A DNA stretch of 47,323 nucleotides, taken from contig CAMCMD010000012.1 in assembly GCA_945875975.1 (NCBI GenBank), positions 1 through 47,323 of the forward strand, given 5' to 3'. How positions within the stretch are numbered: position 1 is the stretch's first letter; every line of letters begins with the position of its first letter. Below, piece by piece: positions 19,115-27,909 of this stretch. The DNA is from Rickettsia typhi (GTDB lineage Bacteria > Pseudomonadota > Alphaproteobacteria > Rickettsiales > Rickettsiaceae). The notes below the pieces were generated by a model. It was not told the origin of the DNA. It ran no database searches and worked only from the letters and a program-made list of their open reading frames with translations. A program made the position numbers and the translations under genes.

Positions 19115-20572
19115 ATGTCAAAAGATAACGTGCCGGGACAAATTGACGGTAGCAATAAAGGATCGCCAGAAGTTGATCAAGAGCTATCACAAGTTGCTAC
19201 TAATCCAAAACAAAGTATATTAATACTCGTTGGCGTCATTGCCGTATTTGCTTATCTATTTTTTAACTTATTTATTAACTCATCAGATGTAGATAAAAAT
19301 AAAGATAATACCCCAACTCCAACTGAGGTAGCTAAGCCCATTCAAGTAGCAGCTGATAGTGATATTCCATCAATTCCGACATTACCAGCTCCTCCACGCT
19401 TAGAAGATCCGACACCTCCGCCTCCACCTCCATCGGACGCTGAGGCTTTGCCCTTAGCAGGAGAAGCTTTACCTTCTTTACCGTCTGCTAGCTCGGAAGT
19501 ATTGCCAACACCCGACATAACATCCTCCCCTACTCTTCCATTTGGGAAAGTACGAGATGATGACACACAAAAAAAGCTAGAAGCAAAACGAAAATCTGCA
19601 ATAGTACTCGTAGCTGGAACGCCTCAAACTAAGTCTGCTGAACAACTTCAGCAAGAAACTGATTTTGTTCATCGCGGAGATATGAATCTGGTTTTAGGAC
19701 GTGGCAAAATCATTGATGCAATTGTTGAAACCGCACTTAACACTGATCTTGGAGGAGAAATACGCGCAATAATTACTAAAGACATATATTCCGAGTGGGG
19801 TAAAAATATTTTACTGCCAAAAGGTTCTAGAGTTTTTGGTAGTTATGCTACCGGAATTGATGGTTCATATGGACGAATTTCTATTGAGTGGACAAGAATA
19901 GACCTTACAACTGGGTATACTTTGAACTTAAGCGGTGCAGGAGTAGATCATCTTGGAAGGAAAGGCAACCAAGGCCGAGTAGATAATAAATTCAGAGAGA
20001 GATTTTCTAATGCAGTTTTAAGATCTGTATTCAACGTTGTATTAGCAAAGACTATTGATTCGCTGGTTAAGCCCCAAATAAACTCTCAAGCTGCTGCCAA
20101 CCGTAATCTTACAGCCACTAATGTAAAAAACATAGCGAACGGTATTTTCACACAACCTACTACAGCAATCCTGACTGATGGTCAAAAAAGAGTGCAAATT
20201 TGTGCCACTGCACTTGCAGCAATAGAGGATAAAACTTCCACAACATTTACACAAATCAATACAGCTTGCAATACTTTGGCAGCTGATGCAACAGCCACTG
20301 ATACAGCAAAACTTACTTCTCTTATGAGCACTATTAATGCTTCTTCTGATGGTTTAATACAAAATACAACTGCCAATGTTGAACAAAGCAAAGCTCAGGA
20401 GGCTTCTAAGCAAGCCTTTACAGATGTCTCTGACACAGTAAAAGAGCTTCTTGAAGAGCAGGAATTTAAGCCTACTATCACCATAGACCAAGGAACAGTT
20501 GTACAGATCTATGTAAATAAAGATTATAAATTTCCAAAAGCTGCTATTAGTAAATCGAGGTCAATAAAATGA
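19115..20572 (+). CDS. virB10: Type IV secretion system protein VirB10
   Basis: VirB10 spans from inner to outer membrane and senses energy from VirB11/VirD4. In order: a cytosolic tail, one membrane helix (about residues 34-53), a Pro-rich periplasmic linker with PPRLEDPTPPPPPP near residue 90, then the TrbI/VirB10 beta-barrel domain from about 185 (VHRGDMNLVLGRGKIIDAIV, GSRVFGSYATGIDGSYGRIS). Near residues 325-435 an Ala/Thr/Asn-rich insert separates the conserved barrel halves where the outer-membrane antenna lies; the end TIDQGTVVQIYVNKDYKFP is canonical. The length is 485, similar to rickettsial VirB10. It overlaps virB11 by 4 bp. Confidence 0.94.
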   Translation: MSKDNVPGQIDGSNKGSPEVDQELSQVATNPKQSILILVGVIAVFAYLFFNLFINSSDVDKNKDNTPTPTEVAKPIQVAADSDIPSIPTLPAPPRLEDPTPPPPPPSDAEALPLAGEALPSLPSASSEVLPTPDITSSPTLPFGKVRDDDTQKKLEAKRKSAIVLVAGTPQTKSAEQLQQETDFVHRGDMNLVLGRGKIIDAIVETALNTDLGGEIRAIITKDIYSEWGKNILLPKGSRVFGSYATGIDGSYGRISIEWTRIDLTTGYTLNLSGAGVDHLGRKGNQGRVDNKFRERFSNAVLRSVFNVVLAKTIDSLVKPQINSQAAANRNLTATNVKNIANGIFTQPTTAILTDGQKRVQICATALAAIEDKTSTTFTQINTACNTLAADATATDTAKLTSLMSTINASSDGLIQNTTANVEQSKAQEASKQAFTDVSDTVKELLEEQEFKPTITIDQGTVVQIYVNKDYKFPKAAISKSRSIK

Positions 20573-21558
20573 GTTTTGCTGCACTAGAGACTTATCTTCT
20601 GCCGTTTAAAAATATCTTCGCTGAAGAAGGTGTTAATGAGCTGATGATTAACAAGCCTGGTGAAGCGTGGGTTGAGAAGAAAGGAGATCAACGATTAGAA
20701 TTAATACCAGAAGTTGATATTGATCATTTACTTGGTTTAGGAAGGTTGGTCGCTCAATCTACCGATCAGAAAATTTCCGAAGAAAATCCCTTGCTTTCAG
20801 CGACTTTACCTAATGGCTATCGTATTCAGATAGTATTCCCCCCAGCTGTTGAACCAAATTTAGCAGCTTTTGCAATACGTAAAGGTTCAACGATGCATCT
20901 TTCTCTTGATGCATACGCTAAAATGGGAGCATTTGATAATACTTCTACAGAAGAAATGGTTGATGAAAACAATGCAATATTATGTAACTACTTAAAAGAA
21001 AAGAAAATTAAAGAGTTTATAAGACATGCAGTACTTTGTAAAAAGAATATAGTAATTAGTGGTGGTACATCTACAGGAAAAACTACTTTTACCAATGCTG
21101 CACTCGGTGAAATTCCAACTCATGAAAGATTAATTACAGTTGAAGATGCTAGAGAAGTGCAGTTACACAACCATCCAAACAAAGTTCATTTATTAGCCTC
21201 TAAGGGCGGCCAAGGAAGAGCAAAAGTAACAACTCAAGATCTTATTGAAGCTTGCTTGCGCTTGCGCCCAGATAGAATAATTGTTGGTGAACTTCGAGGA
21301 GCAGAAGCGTTCAGCTTTTTAAGAGCAATTAATACTGGTCACCCAGGTTCCATATCGACATTGCACGCAGATGCTCCTTCAATGGCTTTAGAGCAGTTGA
21401 AGCTAATGGTTATGCAAGCTGGCCTTGGAATGCCGCCAGATGAAATTAAGAAATACATTTTAGCTGTTGTTGATATAGTGGTTCAGCTAAAACGTGGTAC
21501 GGGGGGCAAACGATTTGTTTCTGAGATATACTTCAAAGGAATGAAAGGAGAAAATTAG
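20569..21558 (+). CDS. virB11: Type IV secretion ATPase VirB11
   Basis: VirB11 is a hexameric traffic ATPase at the cytoplasmic face. The N-terminal domain (about 1-140) is followed by the RecA-like domain: Walker A GGTSTGKTT (165-173), Asp box region VEDAREVQL, Walker B RIIVGELRG (236-244) and His box TGHPGSISTLHAD (256-268). The length of 329 matches the family. The ATGA overlap with virB10, and the virD4 GTG start that uses the last base of this stop codon, show tight coupling. Confidence 0.96.
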   Translation: MSFAALETYLLPFKNIFAEEGVNELMINKPGEAWVEKKGDQRLELIPEVDIDHLLGLGRLVAQSTDQKISEENPLLSATLPNGYRIQIVFPPAVEPNLAAFAIRKGSTMHLSLDAYAKMGAFDNTSTEEMVDENNAILCNYLKEKKIKEFIRHAVLCKKNIVISGGTSTGKTTFTNAALGEIPTHERLITVEDAREVQLHNHPNKVHLLASKGGQGRAKVTTQDLIEACLRLRPDRIIVGELRGAEAFSFLRAINTGHPGSISTLHADAPSMALEQLKLMVMQAGLGMPPDEIKKYILAVVDIVVQLKRGTGGKRFVSEIYFKGMKGEN

Positions 21559-23312
21559 TGTTTAATAAGATTCTAAAAAAAGCTAGAACAATCTTTGGTC
21601 ATATAGTAATCCATCCATTTGTGCTCATTTGCACCTTGTGGACAAGCGGCCTTATTATATCCTTTATAACTAATGAATACAGAGCAATTGGTTTAGATTT
21701 AAATGCAATTGCAATAGCCTATAAATGGGCCTCTTGGCTTTTACACTCCTGGACAAAGCTAAGTTTTGAAGCTTATGATTACATAAAAATAAAACTAGTG
21801 CTAGCGTTAATAGCTCCTTTATCGTTTGTTACGTTGTTCTATGTGAAGAACTTTACCAGGATAAAGACTCTTGAGTTTTTCTTACCAAAAGAAGCTGTAT
21901 ATGGTTCAGCTGACTGGGCAACGCAAGCAGACATAGAAAGAGCTAATTTAAGAGCAACGCATGGCATGCTTCTAGGAAAAGACCCTATTGGCTATTTTTG
22001 CGCAGATGGCTTTCAGCACGCTTTGTTATTCGCTCCTACAGGATCAGGCAAGGGGGTCGGGTTCGTAATTCCAAATTTACTCTTTTGGGAACATTCTGTG
22101 ATTGTGCATGATATTAAGCTTGAAAACCACCTTTTAACTAGTGGCTGGAGAGCTCAAAATGGTCAGGAAGTTTATGTATGGGAACCTTCAAATCCCGATG
22201 GAGTTACTAATTGTTATAACCCTATCGATTGGGTAAGTAGCAAACCTGGACAGATGGTAGATGACGTACAAAAAATTGCTAATTTAATACTGCCAAAGCA
22301 AGAGTTTTGGGAAAATGAAGCAAGAAGTCTATTTTTAGGTGTAGTACTTTACCTTATTGCCGATGAAACTAAGGTTAAATCATTTGGTGAAGTTGTAAGA
22401 ACTATGCGTAGTGACGATGTGGTTTATAACCTTGCTGTAGCTTTGGATGTACTAGGTGAAGTTATGCATCCTGTTGCTTATATGAATATTGCTGCATTTT
22501 TACAAAAAGCTGATAAAGAACGTTCTGGGGTCATTTCAACGATGAACTCTTCTCTTGAGTTATGGGCGAATCCATTGATCGATGCGGCAACAGCTTCCTC
22601 AGATTTCAATATCATGGAATTTAAAAAGAAAAAAACTACTGTATTTGTTGGCTTAACTCCAGATAACATTCAAAGATTGCAGAAATTGATGCAAATCTTT
22701 TATCAACAAGCCAGTGAATTCTTAAGTCGCAAAATGCCCGATATAAAAGAAGAGCCCTATGGGGTAATGTTTTTACTAGATGAATTTCCAACACTTGGAA
22801 AAATGGAACAAATAAAAGCTGGTATCGCTTATTTTAGGGGTTACAGAGTCCGCTTGTTCTTAATTATCCAAGATACTCAGCAGCTTAAGGGAGCTTACGA
22901 GGAAACAGGAATGAACTCCTTCTTATCAAATTCAACATTCCGTATTACTTTCGCAGCCAATAACTATGAAACTGCAAATCTAATTTCACAATTGTGCGGC
23001 AATAAAACAGTAGAACAAACTTCTTATAACAAGCCATTATTCTTTGATTTGAACGTTTCAACAAGAACTCAAAATGTTTCAAATGTATCACGAGCGTTAT
23101 TACTTCCTCAAGAAGTTATTCAATTAGATCGTGATGATCAGATCGTACTAATTGAATCTTTTCCCCCAATTAGATCACAGAAAATTAAGTATTTTGAAGA
23201 TAAGTTCTTTACAAAAAGACTTTTACCACCTACATTTATACCAACACAAACGCCTTTCGACCCAAAAAGTGCGAAAACCAGCGAAGCTAAAGATGCTGAA
23301 GAACAGGCGTAG
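21558..23312 (+). CDS. virD4: Type IV coupling protein VirD4
   Basis: VirD4 recruits substrates and feeds them into the type IV channel. Two membrane helices (about 18-38 and 77-97) precede the ATPase domain with Walker A APTGSGKG (159-166), TraG/VirD4 motifs (NPIDWVSSKPGQMVDDV) and Walker B MFLLDEFPTLGKMEQ near residue 405. At 584 residues it is a normal coupling protein. It starts at GTG 21558, overlapping the virB11 TAG by one base, with AAAGGAG 7 bp upstream. A rickettsial D4 probably exports proteins rather than DNA; the substrates are unknown. It is the last gene of the cluster. Confidence 0.95.
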   Translation: MFNKILKKARTIFGHIVIHPFVLICTLWTSGLIISFITNEYRAIGLDLNAIAIAYKWASWLLHSWTKLSFEAYDYIKIKLVLALIAPLSFVTLFYVKNFTRIKTLEFFLPKEAVYGSADWATQADIERANLRATHGMLLGKDPIGYFCADGFQHALLFAPTGSGKGVGFVIPNLLFWEHSVIVHDIKLENHLLTSGWRAQNGQEVYVWEPSNPDGVTNCYNPIDWVSSKPGQMVDDVQKIANLILPKQEFWENEARSLFLGVVLYLIADETKVKSFGEVVRTMRSDDVVYNLAVALDVLGEVMHPVAYMNIAAFLQKADKERSGVISTMNSSLELWANPLIDAATASSDFNIMEFKKKKTTVFVGLTPDNIQRLQKLMQIFYQQASEFLSRKMPDIKEEPYGVMFLLDEFPTLGKMEQIKAGIAYFRGYRVRLFLIIQDTQQLKGAYEETGMNSFLSNSTFRITFAANNYETANLISQLCGNKTVEQTSYNKPLFFDLNVSTRTQNVSNVSRALLLPQEVIQLDRDDQIVLIESFPPIRSQKIKYFEDKFFTKRLLPPTFIPTQTPFDPKSAKTSEAKDAEEQA

Positions 23313-23368
23313 ATTTGTAGCAGGAGGACTTGAATCTTTCCTAGCTTATTAAAAAAAAAGAAATACAC

Positions 23369-24763
23369 ATGCGCTGTGCAATAATGGATATTGGCTACAA
23401 TGCCATAAGAGCTGTTGTTTATGAAGACAATACACTTGGTGCTCCTGAAATATTTAATAATAAATTCAAGAACGATATTCTTAGCCTGCTATCAAATGAA
23501 TCATTTGATATAAAACATCAATCATATCTTTCTATTCAATACCTCTTACATGTCTTCAAAAAGCTAGAAGTTACAGATATTAATTGTGTTGCCACAGCTG
23601 TTCTTAGAGATCACCCAAGAGCCAATGAATTTATCTCATTTATAAAAAAGAAATATCACTTTAATATCAGAGTGATCACTGGCGAAGAGGAAGCCAAGTT
23701 AACTGCGCAAGGGTTAATCAGTGGTATATCTGATAGCGTAGGTATTGCAGCTGATCTGGGCGGCGGTAGCTTAGAGCTAGTGGAAGTGGAAAACGGCCAG
23801 ATAGGAAAACTCGAATCGCTTGAGCTTGGAACTAAAATCATTACAACCCGTAACATTACGAATAAAAATGAAATAATCCAAATAATCTTAGAAAGATTTG
23901 GTAACCAGGCTTATAAAAACCTTTATCTTATAGGAGGAGCTCTACGATTTATCGGCCGATTATATATAGATTTTACAGAATATCCTATAAAAAATCTGCA
24001 TAATCTCGAGATACTATCGGAAGAATTTTCGAGCTATTTAAAAAAACTAAAATTCTCTTCAAACAATACAAAAAGCAAACTAGGTAAACGAAAAATTAAT
24101 AGCAACGCATTGTTGGTAGCTGAAGCAATGATTGAAGTGTTTAAACCAGAGAAAATCATTGTTTCTACCTTTGGACTCAAAGAAGGAGTAAGAGTAGAAT
24201 TATTAAGCGAAGCTGATAGACATAAAGATATTGTTGAAGAAAAAGTAAAATATACTTGTAATTACGATAGTACTAAAACAGATTTTAATAGCTATCATGA
24301 TATTCTAGAATCCGTAGCAGGGAAAAGTGATATTAGTATGACGATCCTAAAATTTGCCATCATGCTTATGAGTTTAAAACGTAAATTTGATAACACGCTT
24401 CCTCCGACTGCTCTTACTGAATTTATACTATCTTCAGAGATTCCATTTAAACATCAAGTTCGGCTGATGCTTGCTCTAGCTATTGCTTATGCGTCTAATT
24501 ATAAACCAGATAACCATCTAGTTAAAATTTCAAAAAAGCTACTCACCAAAGAAGATTATGCCAGAAGTCAAATTATTGGCCATTTCTTACAAATAGCTGA
24601 AGAAATTGATGGTCCCAGCTTCAGGTCACCCTCTTTTTCTATTAAATCAAAAAATTATTACCTTGAGATCGATAGTGAAGAAATTTTACCACGCTTTACT
24701 TTTGAAAAAGTCTGCAGCCGACTTAAATCAATTGCTTATGCAAAAAAAATATACTCTAATTAA
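23369..24763 (+). CDS. Exopolyphosphatase/guanosine-pentaphosphatase family protein
   Basis: Members of the Ppx/GppA family hydrolyse polyphosphate or pppGpp and belong to the actin/Hsp70 ATPase fold. Visible are the first phosphate loop MDIGYNAIRAVVY (family consensus DIGSNSxR), the RVITGEEEAKLTAQGL stretch with the catalytic Glu region, the second phosphate loop ADLGGGSLELVEV near residue 130 and the adenosine-side GALRFIGRL. A C-terminal HD-like helical region follows, for 464 residues. The S to Y change in the first loop is a departure, so substrate is uncertain. It starts 56 bp after virD4. Confidence 0.87.
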   Translation: MRCAIMDIGYNAIRAVVYEDNTLGAPEIFNNKFKNDILSLLSNESFDIKHQSYLSIQYLLHVFKKLEVTDINCVATAVLRDHPRANEFISFIKKKYHFNIRVITGEEEAKLTAQGLISGISDSVGIAADLGGGSLELVEVENGQIGKLESLELGTKIITTRNITNKNEIIQIILERFGNQAYKNLYLIGGALRFIGRLYIDFTEYPIKNLHNLEILSEEFSSYLKKLKFSSNNTKSKLGKRKINSNALLVAEAMIEVFKPEKIIVSTFGLKEGVRVELLSEADRHKDIVEEKVKYTCNYDSTKTDFNSYHDILESVAGKSDISMTILKFAIMLMSLKRKFDNTLPPTALTEFILSSEIPFKHQVRLMLALAIAYASNYKPDNHLVKISKKLLTKEDYARSQIIGHFLQIAEEIDGPSFRSPSFSIKSKNYYLEIDSEEILPRFTFEKVCSRLKSIAYAKKIYSN

Positions 24764-24806
24764 TACTAGTTCGAAATTAACGATACAATGACCTCAGAAG
24801 ATAAGT

Positions 24807-25355
24807 ATGCTAAGAAACACTGAAAATTCTTATGGTTTGATTGCCAGAATTCTGCACTGGGTAATAGCTTTTTCAATAATTGGACTGATATCTGTCGGTT
24901 TTTTTATGAGCTCCCTGGAACCATCCCCAGAGAAATTTGAATTATATGGCATGCATAAAGCTTTTGGCGTAATTGTATTATCCCTCGTAGTTTTAAGAAT
25001 CATTTGGAGGTTGTCTAATAAGGTGGTGCTACCAGCAGCAGGCCTACCAAACATAATGAAACTTGCTGCTAAATCAGGACATTTATTGCTATATATTTTC
25101 ATGCTTATAATGCCAATTAGTGGTGTTATGATGTCTAGATTTGGAGCACATGATATACCAGTTTTTGGCCTATTTGTAATTCCTGGACTTGAAAAAAATG
25201 AAGAACTATCAACTCTTTTTCATACGATACACGTAACAGCCATCCGGGGATTTATAGCAATGATATTAATGCATATCGGAGCAGCTTTTTATCACCACTT
25301 TATCAGAAAAGATAATGTTTTTATGCGCATAATAAAGCAAGCAGACATTAGCTAA
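24807..25355 (+). CDS. Cytochrome b561
   Basis: A di-haem membrane cytochrome of the bacterial CybB type that can pass electrons between quinol and acceptors such as superoxide. Four hydrophobic helices are evident, with His residues in each position expected for haem ligation: RILHWVIAFS (helix 1), MHKAFGVIVLS (helix 2), SGHLLLYIFML (helix 3) and HVTAIRGFIAMILMHIGAAF (helix 4), plus the end FYHHFIRKDNVFMRI. The length of 182 is typical. It lies 43 bp after the Ppx-like gene, with no functional link apparent. Confidence 0.92.
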   Translation: MLRNTENSYGLIARILHWVIAFSIIGLISVGFFMSSLEPSPEKFELYGMHKAFGVIVLSLVVLRIIWRLSNKVVLPAAGLPNIMKLAAKSGHLLLYIFMLIMPISGVMMSRFGAHDIPVFGLFVIPGLEKNEELSTLFHTIHVTAIRGFIAMILMHIGAAFYHHFIRKDNVFMRIIKQADIS

Positions 25356-25363
25356 TTCCTGCG

Positions 25364-25383
25364 TTAAAACTCTGAAGTTTTAA
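25364..25383 (+). terminator. Possible terminator after cytochrome b561
   Basis: TTAAAACT (25364-25371) and AGTTTTAA (25376-25383) form a perfect 8-bp stem with a 4-base loop, 8 bp after the stop codon. The stem has only two GC pairs, so it is weak. It may end the vir/Ppx/b561 transcripts. Confidence 0.35.
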
Positions 25384-25455
25384 TATAGAAACGAAAATTA
25401 CTCTCCGCAAGGCCGCCCTGCAATTGATTTTTCTCATTTCATTTAGAAAATGATA

Positions 25456-25600
25456 TTAGACCTCTTGGGAAACTAATTTATAACAAGAAATTTAAAGGAG
25501 AACCGGAACGGAAAACCGCAGCGTACTAAAGTACGTGAGGATTTGAGTACCGCTTTGACATATAAATTGCTATTAGAAATTAGTTTCCCAAGAGGTCTAA
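25456..25600. repeat. Palindromic MITE-like element, 145 bp
   Basis: Left arm 25456-25479 and right arm 25577-25600 are perfect 24-bp inverted repeats; the outer ends read TTAGACCTCTTGGGAAAC on the left and its complement on the right. Pairing continues imperfectly inward. The centre contains a small hairpin (GTACTAAAGTAC) and is richer in GC than the flanks. No ORF fits inside. Such short terminal-inverted-repeat elements are non-autonomous and moved by a transposase elsewhere, or are of the rickettsial palindromic type. No target duplication is evident. Confidence 0.85.
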
Positions 25601-25633
25601 AATAATTAGGTATGGAGTATTACGAATCTCAGA

Positions 25634-26041
25634 TTATCTAGATAATGACTGATCTTTGTTTTGTTCTTTAACTCGTGTTTTAATTACAGCCTTAACAATA
25701 TCAGCTTCCCGATTAACGTTATGTTGATATTTTGCTCCATTTTTGGTTAAGGTTTGGCCAGCATCTTCAACTTTTTTCTGATCTTGAGCAGAAAAACGAT
25801 TCATCACTTGCTCTGTAATATTTGTCAAAAATGCCCAAGAAAGTTCTATTTTTTCTTGAAGAGTTAGGCTTTTGTCTTCATCTTCTTTATGCCTAGCTTG
25901 ATCGTATAATTCCTGAGAATGTTGATCTGCAACCGATAGATGGACATTTTTTTTACTACCCGACGAACGCATTCTTTTTATAAGAAGAAACGCAATAACC
26001 GACACTACTAAAAGGAGAAAAATATTGAAACTAAAAGACAT
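25634..26041 (-). CDS. Small single-pass membrane protein, possibly DUF2660
   Basis: I do not recognise a function. From the ATG at 26041 the product has 135 residues; a GTG at 26053 would add four, but the AAAGGTGG stretch serves the ATG better. One hydrophobic helix at the N-terminus (FNIFLLLVVSVIAFLLI) is followed by Arg/Lys (positive inside), then a charged, Gln-rich cytosolic helical tail with SLTLQEKIELSWAFLTNITE and RFSAQDQKKVEDAGQTLTKN. The pattern resembles DUF2660, a family described from Rickettsia; this is from memory and uncertain. It stands alone between the palindromic element and the nuo operon. Confidence 0.65.
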   Translation of the reverse strand: MSFSFNIFLLLVVSVIAFLLIKRMRSSGSKKNVHLSVADQHSQELYDQARHKEDEDKSLTLQEKIELSWAFLTNITEQVMNRFSAQDQKKVEDAGQTLTKNGAKYQHNVNREADIVKAVIKTRVKEQNKDQSLSR

Positions 26042-26053
26042 ACCTAAAACCAC

Positions 26054-26365
26054 CTTTACTTTTACACTAGGGTTAATTCTATCACTAGTGATTCTTCTGA
26101 TCCATAAAAACCCGTTCTGAAGTCAAAAAACTGGCAAAAATTATCTATCAATTTGTACTTTTTTGCTAAAAAACGATTTTGTTGAGCAATTCTTTACTTT
26201 GCAGCATCAAAGCCTGCTATGATTATAATTAATAAAGCTAGCAATTTGAATATAAAAATTATGCACGATTATTGTTACAAAATATACACCGGTTAACTGG
26301 TTTATCTGCTTTATATCAGATTACCATTGATATAAAGTGATATATAGTGTAGCTACTATACTAAT
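26054..26365. other. Intergenic region between a minus-strand gene and nuoA
   Basis: This 312-bp region separates divergent genes and must hold the nuo promoter. It is AT-rich and has a perfect palindrome ATCACTAGTGAT at 26081-26092. A TTGATA near 26330 and TATACT near 26355 are present but not at consensus spacing from each other. No gene, repeat or clear terminator is seen. Confidence 0.4.
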
Positions 26366-26764
26366 ATGGCAATAAAATTGACAAATATCATGCAGCCAAG
26401 TTCTCAGTTTTTAGGCGAATATTTACCAATTGTTGTTTTCTTTGGAATAGCAACATTAGTATCTGTTGTAGTTATCATTTTACCTAAAATTCTTGCAACT
26501 GAAAAGCCAAGTGAAAATAAACTCTCCAGCTACGAATGTGGGTTTGATGCATTTGAAGATGCTAGAGGAAAATTTGATATTCGCTTTTACTTAGTGGCGA
26601 TATTATTCATTATTTTTGATTTAGAAATAGCTTTTTTAATACCATGGGCGATTAATTTAAAATCTATTGGTCAATTTGGCTTTTGGTCAATGATGGTATT
26701 TTTATTAGTATTAACGTTTGGTTTTATTTACGAATGGAAAAAAGGCGCTCTTGAGTGGGAGTAA
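26366..26764 (+). CDS. nuoA: NADH-quinone oxidoreductase subunit A
   Basis: A small membrane subunit of respiratory complex I. Three membrane helices are visible. The loop between helices 1 and 2 has the invariant [20 protein letters not shown] motif with the Cys and Asp residues near the quinone channel, and helix 2 carries [12 protein letters not shown]. The length of 132 is normal. It begins the nuoA-B-C-D-E cluster, and no other genes lie between it and nuoB. Confidence 0.96.
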   Translation: MAIKLTNIMQPSSQFLGEYLPIVVFFGIATLVSVVVIILPKILATEKPSENKLSSYECGFDAFEDARGKFDIRFYLVAILFIIFDLEIAFLIPWAINLKSIGQFGFWSMMVFLLVLTFGFIYEWKKGALEWE

Positions 26765-26799
26765 TAATACAGTCTTTTGAACTGAATTAAGTGTATTTT

Positions 26800-27306
26800 A
26801 TGACAAAAAAGTTGATTAATCAAGATAGTTTCTTTGAGCAAGAATTATCAGATCGTGGTTATGTATTGACTAAAGTTGATGATTTAATTGGTTGGGCAAG
26901 ATCAAACTCTCTTTGGCCAATGACGTTTGGCCTTGCTTGTTGCGCTGTAGAAATGATGCAAGCAGCTGCCAGTAGATATGACATGGATAGATTTGGCTTT
27001 TTGTTTAGACCTAGCCCAAGACAAGCCGATTTAATGATAGTTGCCGGAACTCTTACCAACAAGATGGCGCCAGCAATGCGAAGGGTTTATGATCAAATGG
27101 CTGATCCTAAATATGTCATTTCAATGGGGAGCTGCGCTAATGGCGGTGGATATTATCATTATTCATACTCGGTAGTTAGGGGCTGCGATCGAATAGTTCC
27201 TGTGGATGTATACGTACCCGGATGCCCACCTACGGCAGAGGCTTTAATTTACGGATTGATGCAGCTACAGCGCAAAATCCGAAGAACAAGCAAATTTAAG
27301 GGTTAG
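26800..27306 (+). CDS. nuoB: NADH-quinone oxidoreductase subunit B
   Basis: NuoB holds iron-sulfur cluster N2, the last electron carrier before quinone. The tandem cysteines ([11 protein letters not shown]47-C48), the [20 protein letters not shown] segment and [13 protein letters not shown] supply the four ligands. I chose ATG 26800 (MTKKLINQ, 168 residues) over GTG 26791. It lies 35 bp after nuoA and 3 bp before nuoC. Confidence 0.97.
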   Translation: MTKKLINQDSFFEQELSDRGYVLTKVDDLIGWARSNSLWPMTFGLACCAVEMMQAAASRYDMDRFGFLFRPSPRQADLMIVAGTLTNKMAPAMRRVYDQMADPKYVISMGSCANGGGYYHYSYSVVRGCDRIVPVDVYVPGCPPTAEALIYGLMQLQRKIRRTSKFKG

Positions 27307-27309
27307 GAT

Positions 27310-27909
27310 ATGGATTTTTCACCTATTATTAATAAATTTGCGGAAGATAATAAATTTCAGTTTATTCCAATTAGTATATATGGCTTCACCGCTTACAGAA
27401 TTAGTAAGGGGGACGTTTTTTCAGTACTACAGTTTGTAAAAGAGCATGAAGATCTGCGCTTTACAATACTCACAGATTTATTTGCTGCTGATTTTCCCGA
27501 CCGCCTGGAGCGTTTTGAAGTCGTCTATAGCCTTCTTAGCTTAAAACTAAACAAGAGGCTACTACTCAAGATTAATCTTGAAGAAAATCAATCACCTCCT
27601 TCTGTTGCAGCTATTTTTAGCGCCGCTTGTTGGTATGAGAGAGAAGCGTTTGATATGTATGGTATAGAGTTTGAAAATTGCCCTGATATGCGCCGAATTC
27701 TTACTGATTACGGCTTTGTTGGACATCCTTTACGCAAAGATTTTCCGCTAACTGGTCATGTCCAAGTCAGATATGATGCAAAGCTTGAAAAGGTTATTTA
27801 TGAACCAGTATCTCTTGAACAAGAATTTAGAAATTTTGATTTTTCTTCGCCTTGGCAAGGTCAGGAAGGACAAAAACTTCCCGGAGATGAGAAGGCAACA
27901 AAATTATGA
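27310..27909 (+). CDS. nuoC: NADH-quinone oxidoreductase subunit C
   Basis: NuoC is a peripheral-arm subunit next to NuoD. The family signature [20 protein letters not shown] followed by [20 protein letters not shown] is intact. At 199 residues it is the unfused form, as expected in alphaproteobacteria. It overlaps nuoD by 4 bp. Confidence 0.97.
   Translation: MDFSPIINKFAEDNKFQFIPISIYGFTAYRISKGDVFSVLQFVKEHEDLRFTILTDLFAADFPDRLERFEVVYSLLSLKLNKRLLLKINLEENQSPPSVAAIFSAACWYEREAFDMYGIEFENCPDMRRILTDYGFVGHPLRKDFPLTGHVQVRYDAKLEKVIYEPVSLEQEFRNFDFSSPWQGQEGQKLPGDEKATKL

Noticed and set aside
23152..23352. Open frame overlapping the end of virD4 (plus strand, other frame)
   Set aside because: It is contained largely in virD4 in a different frame, has no family resemblance and no ribosome site of its own.
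26081..26092. Perfect palindrome ATCACTAGTGAT as an operator upstream of nuoA
   Set aside because: A single 12-bp palindrome without a promoter next to it or a repeat copy is not sufficient to call a binding site.
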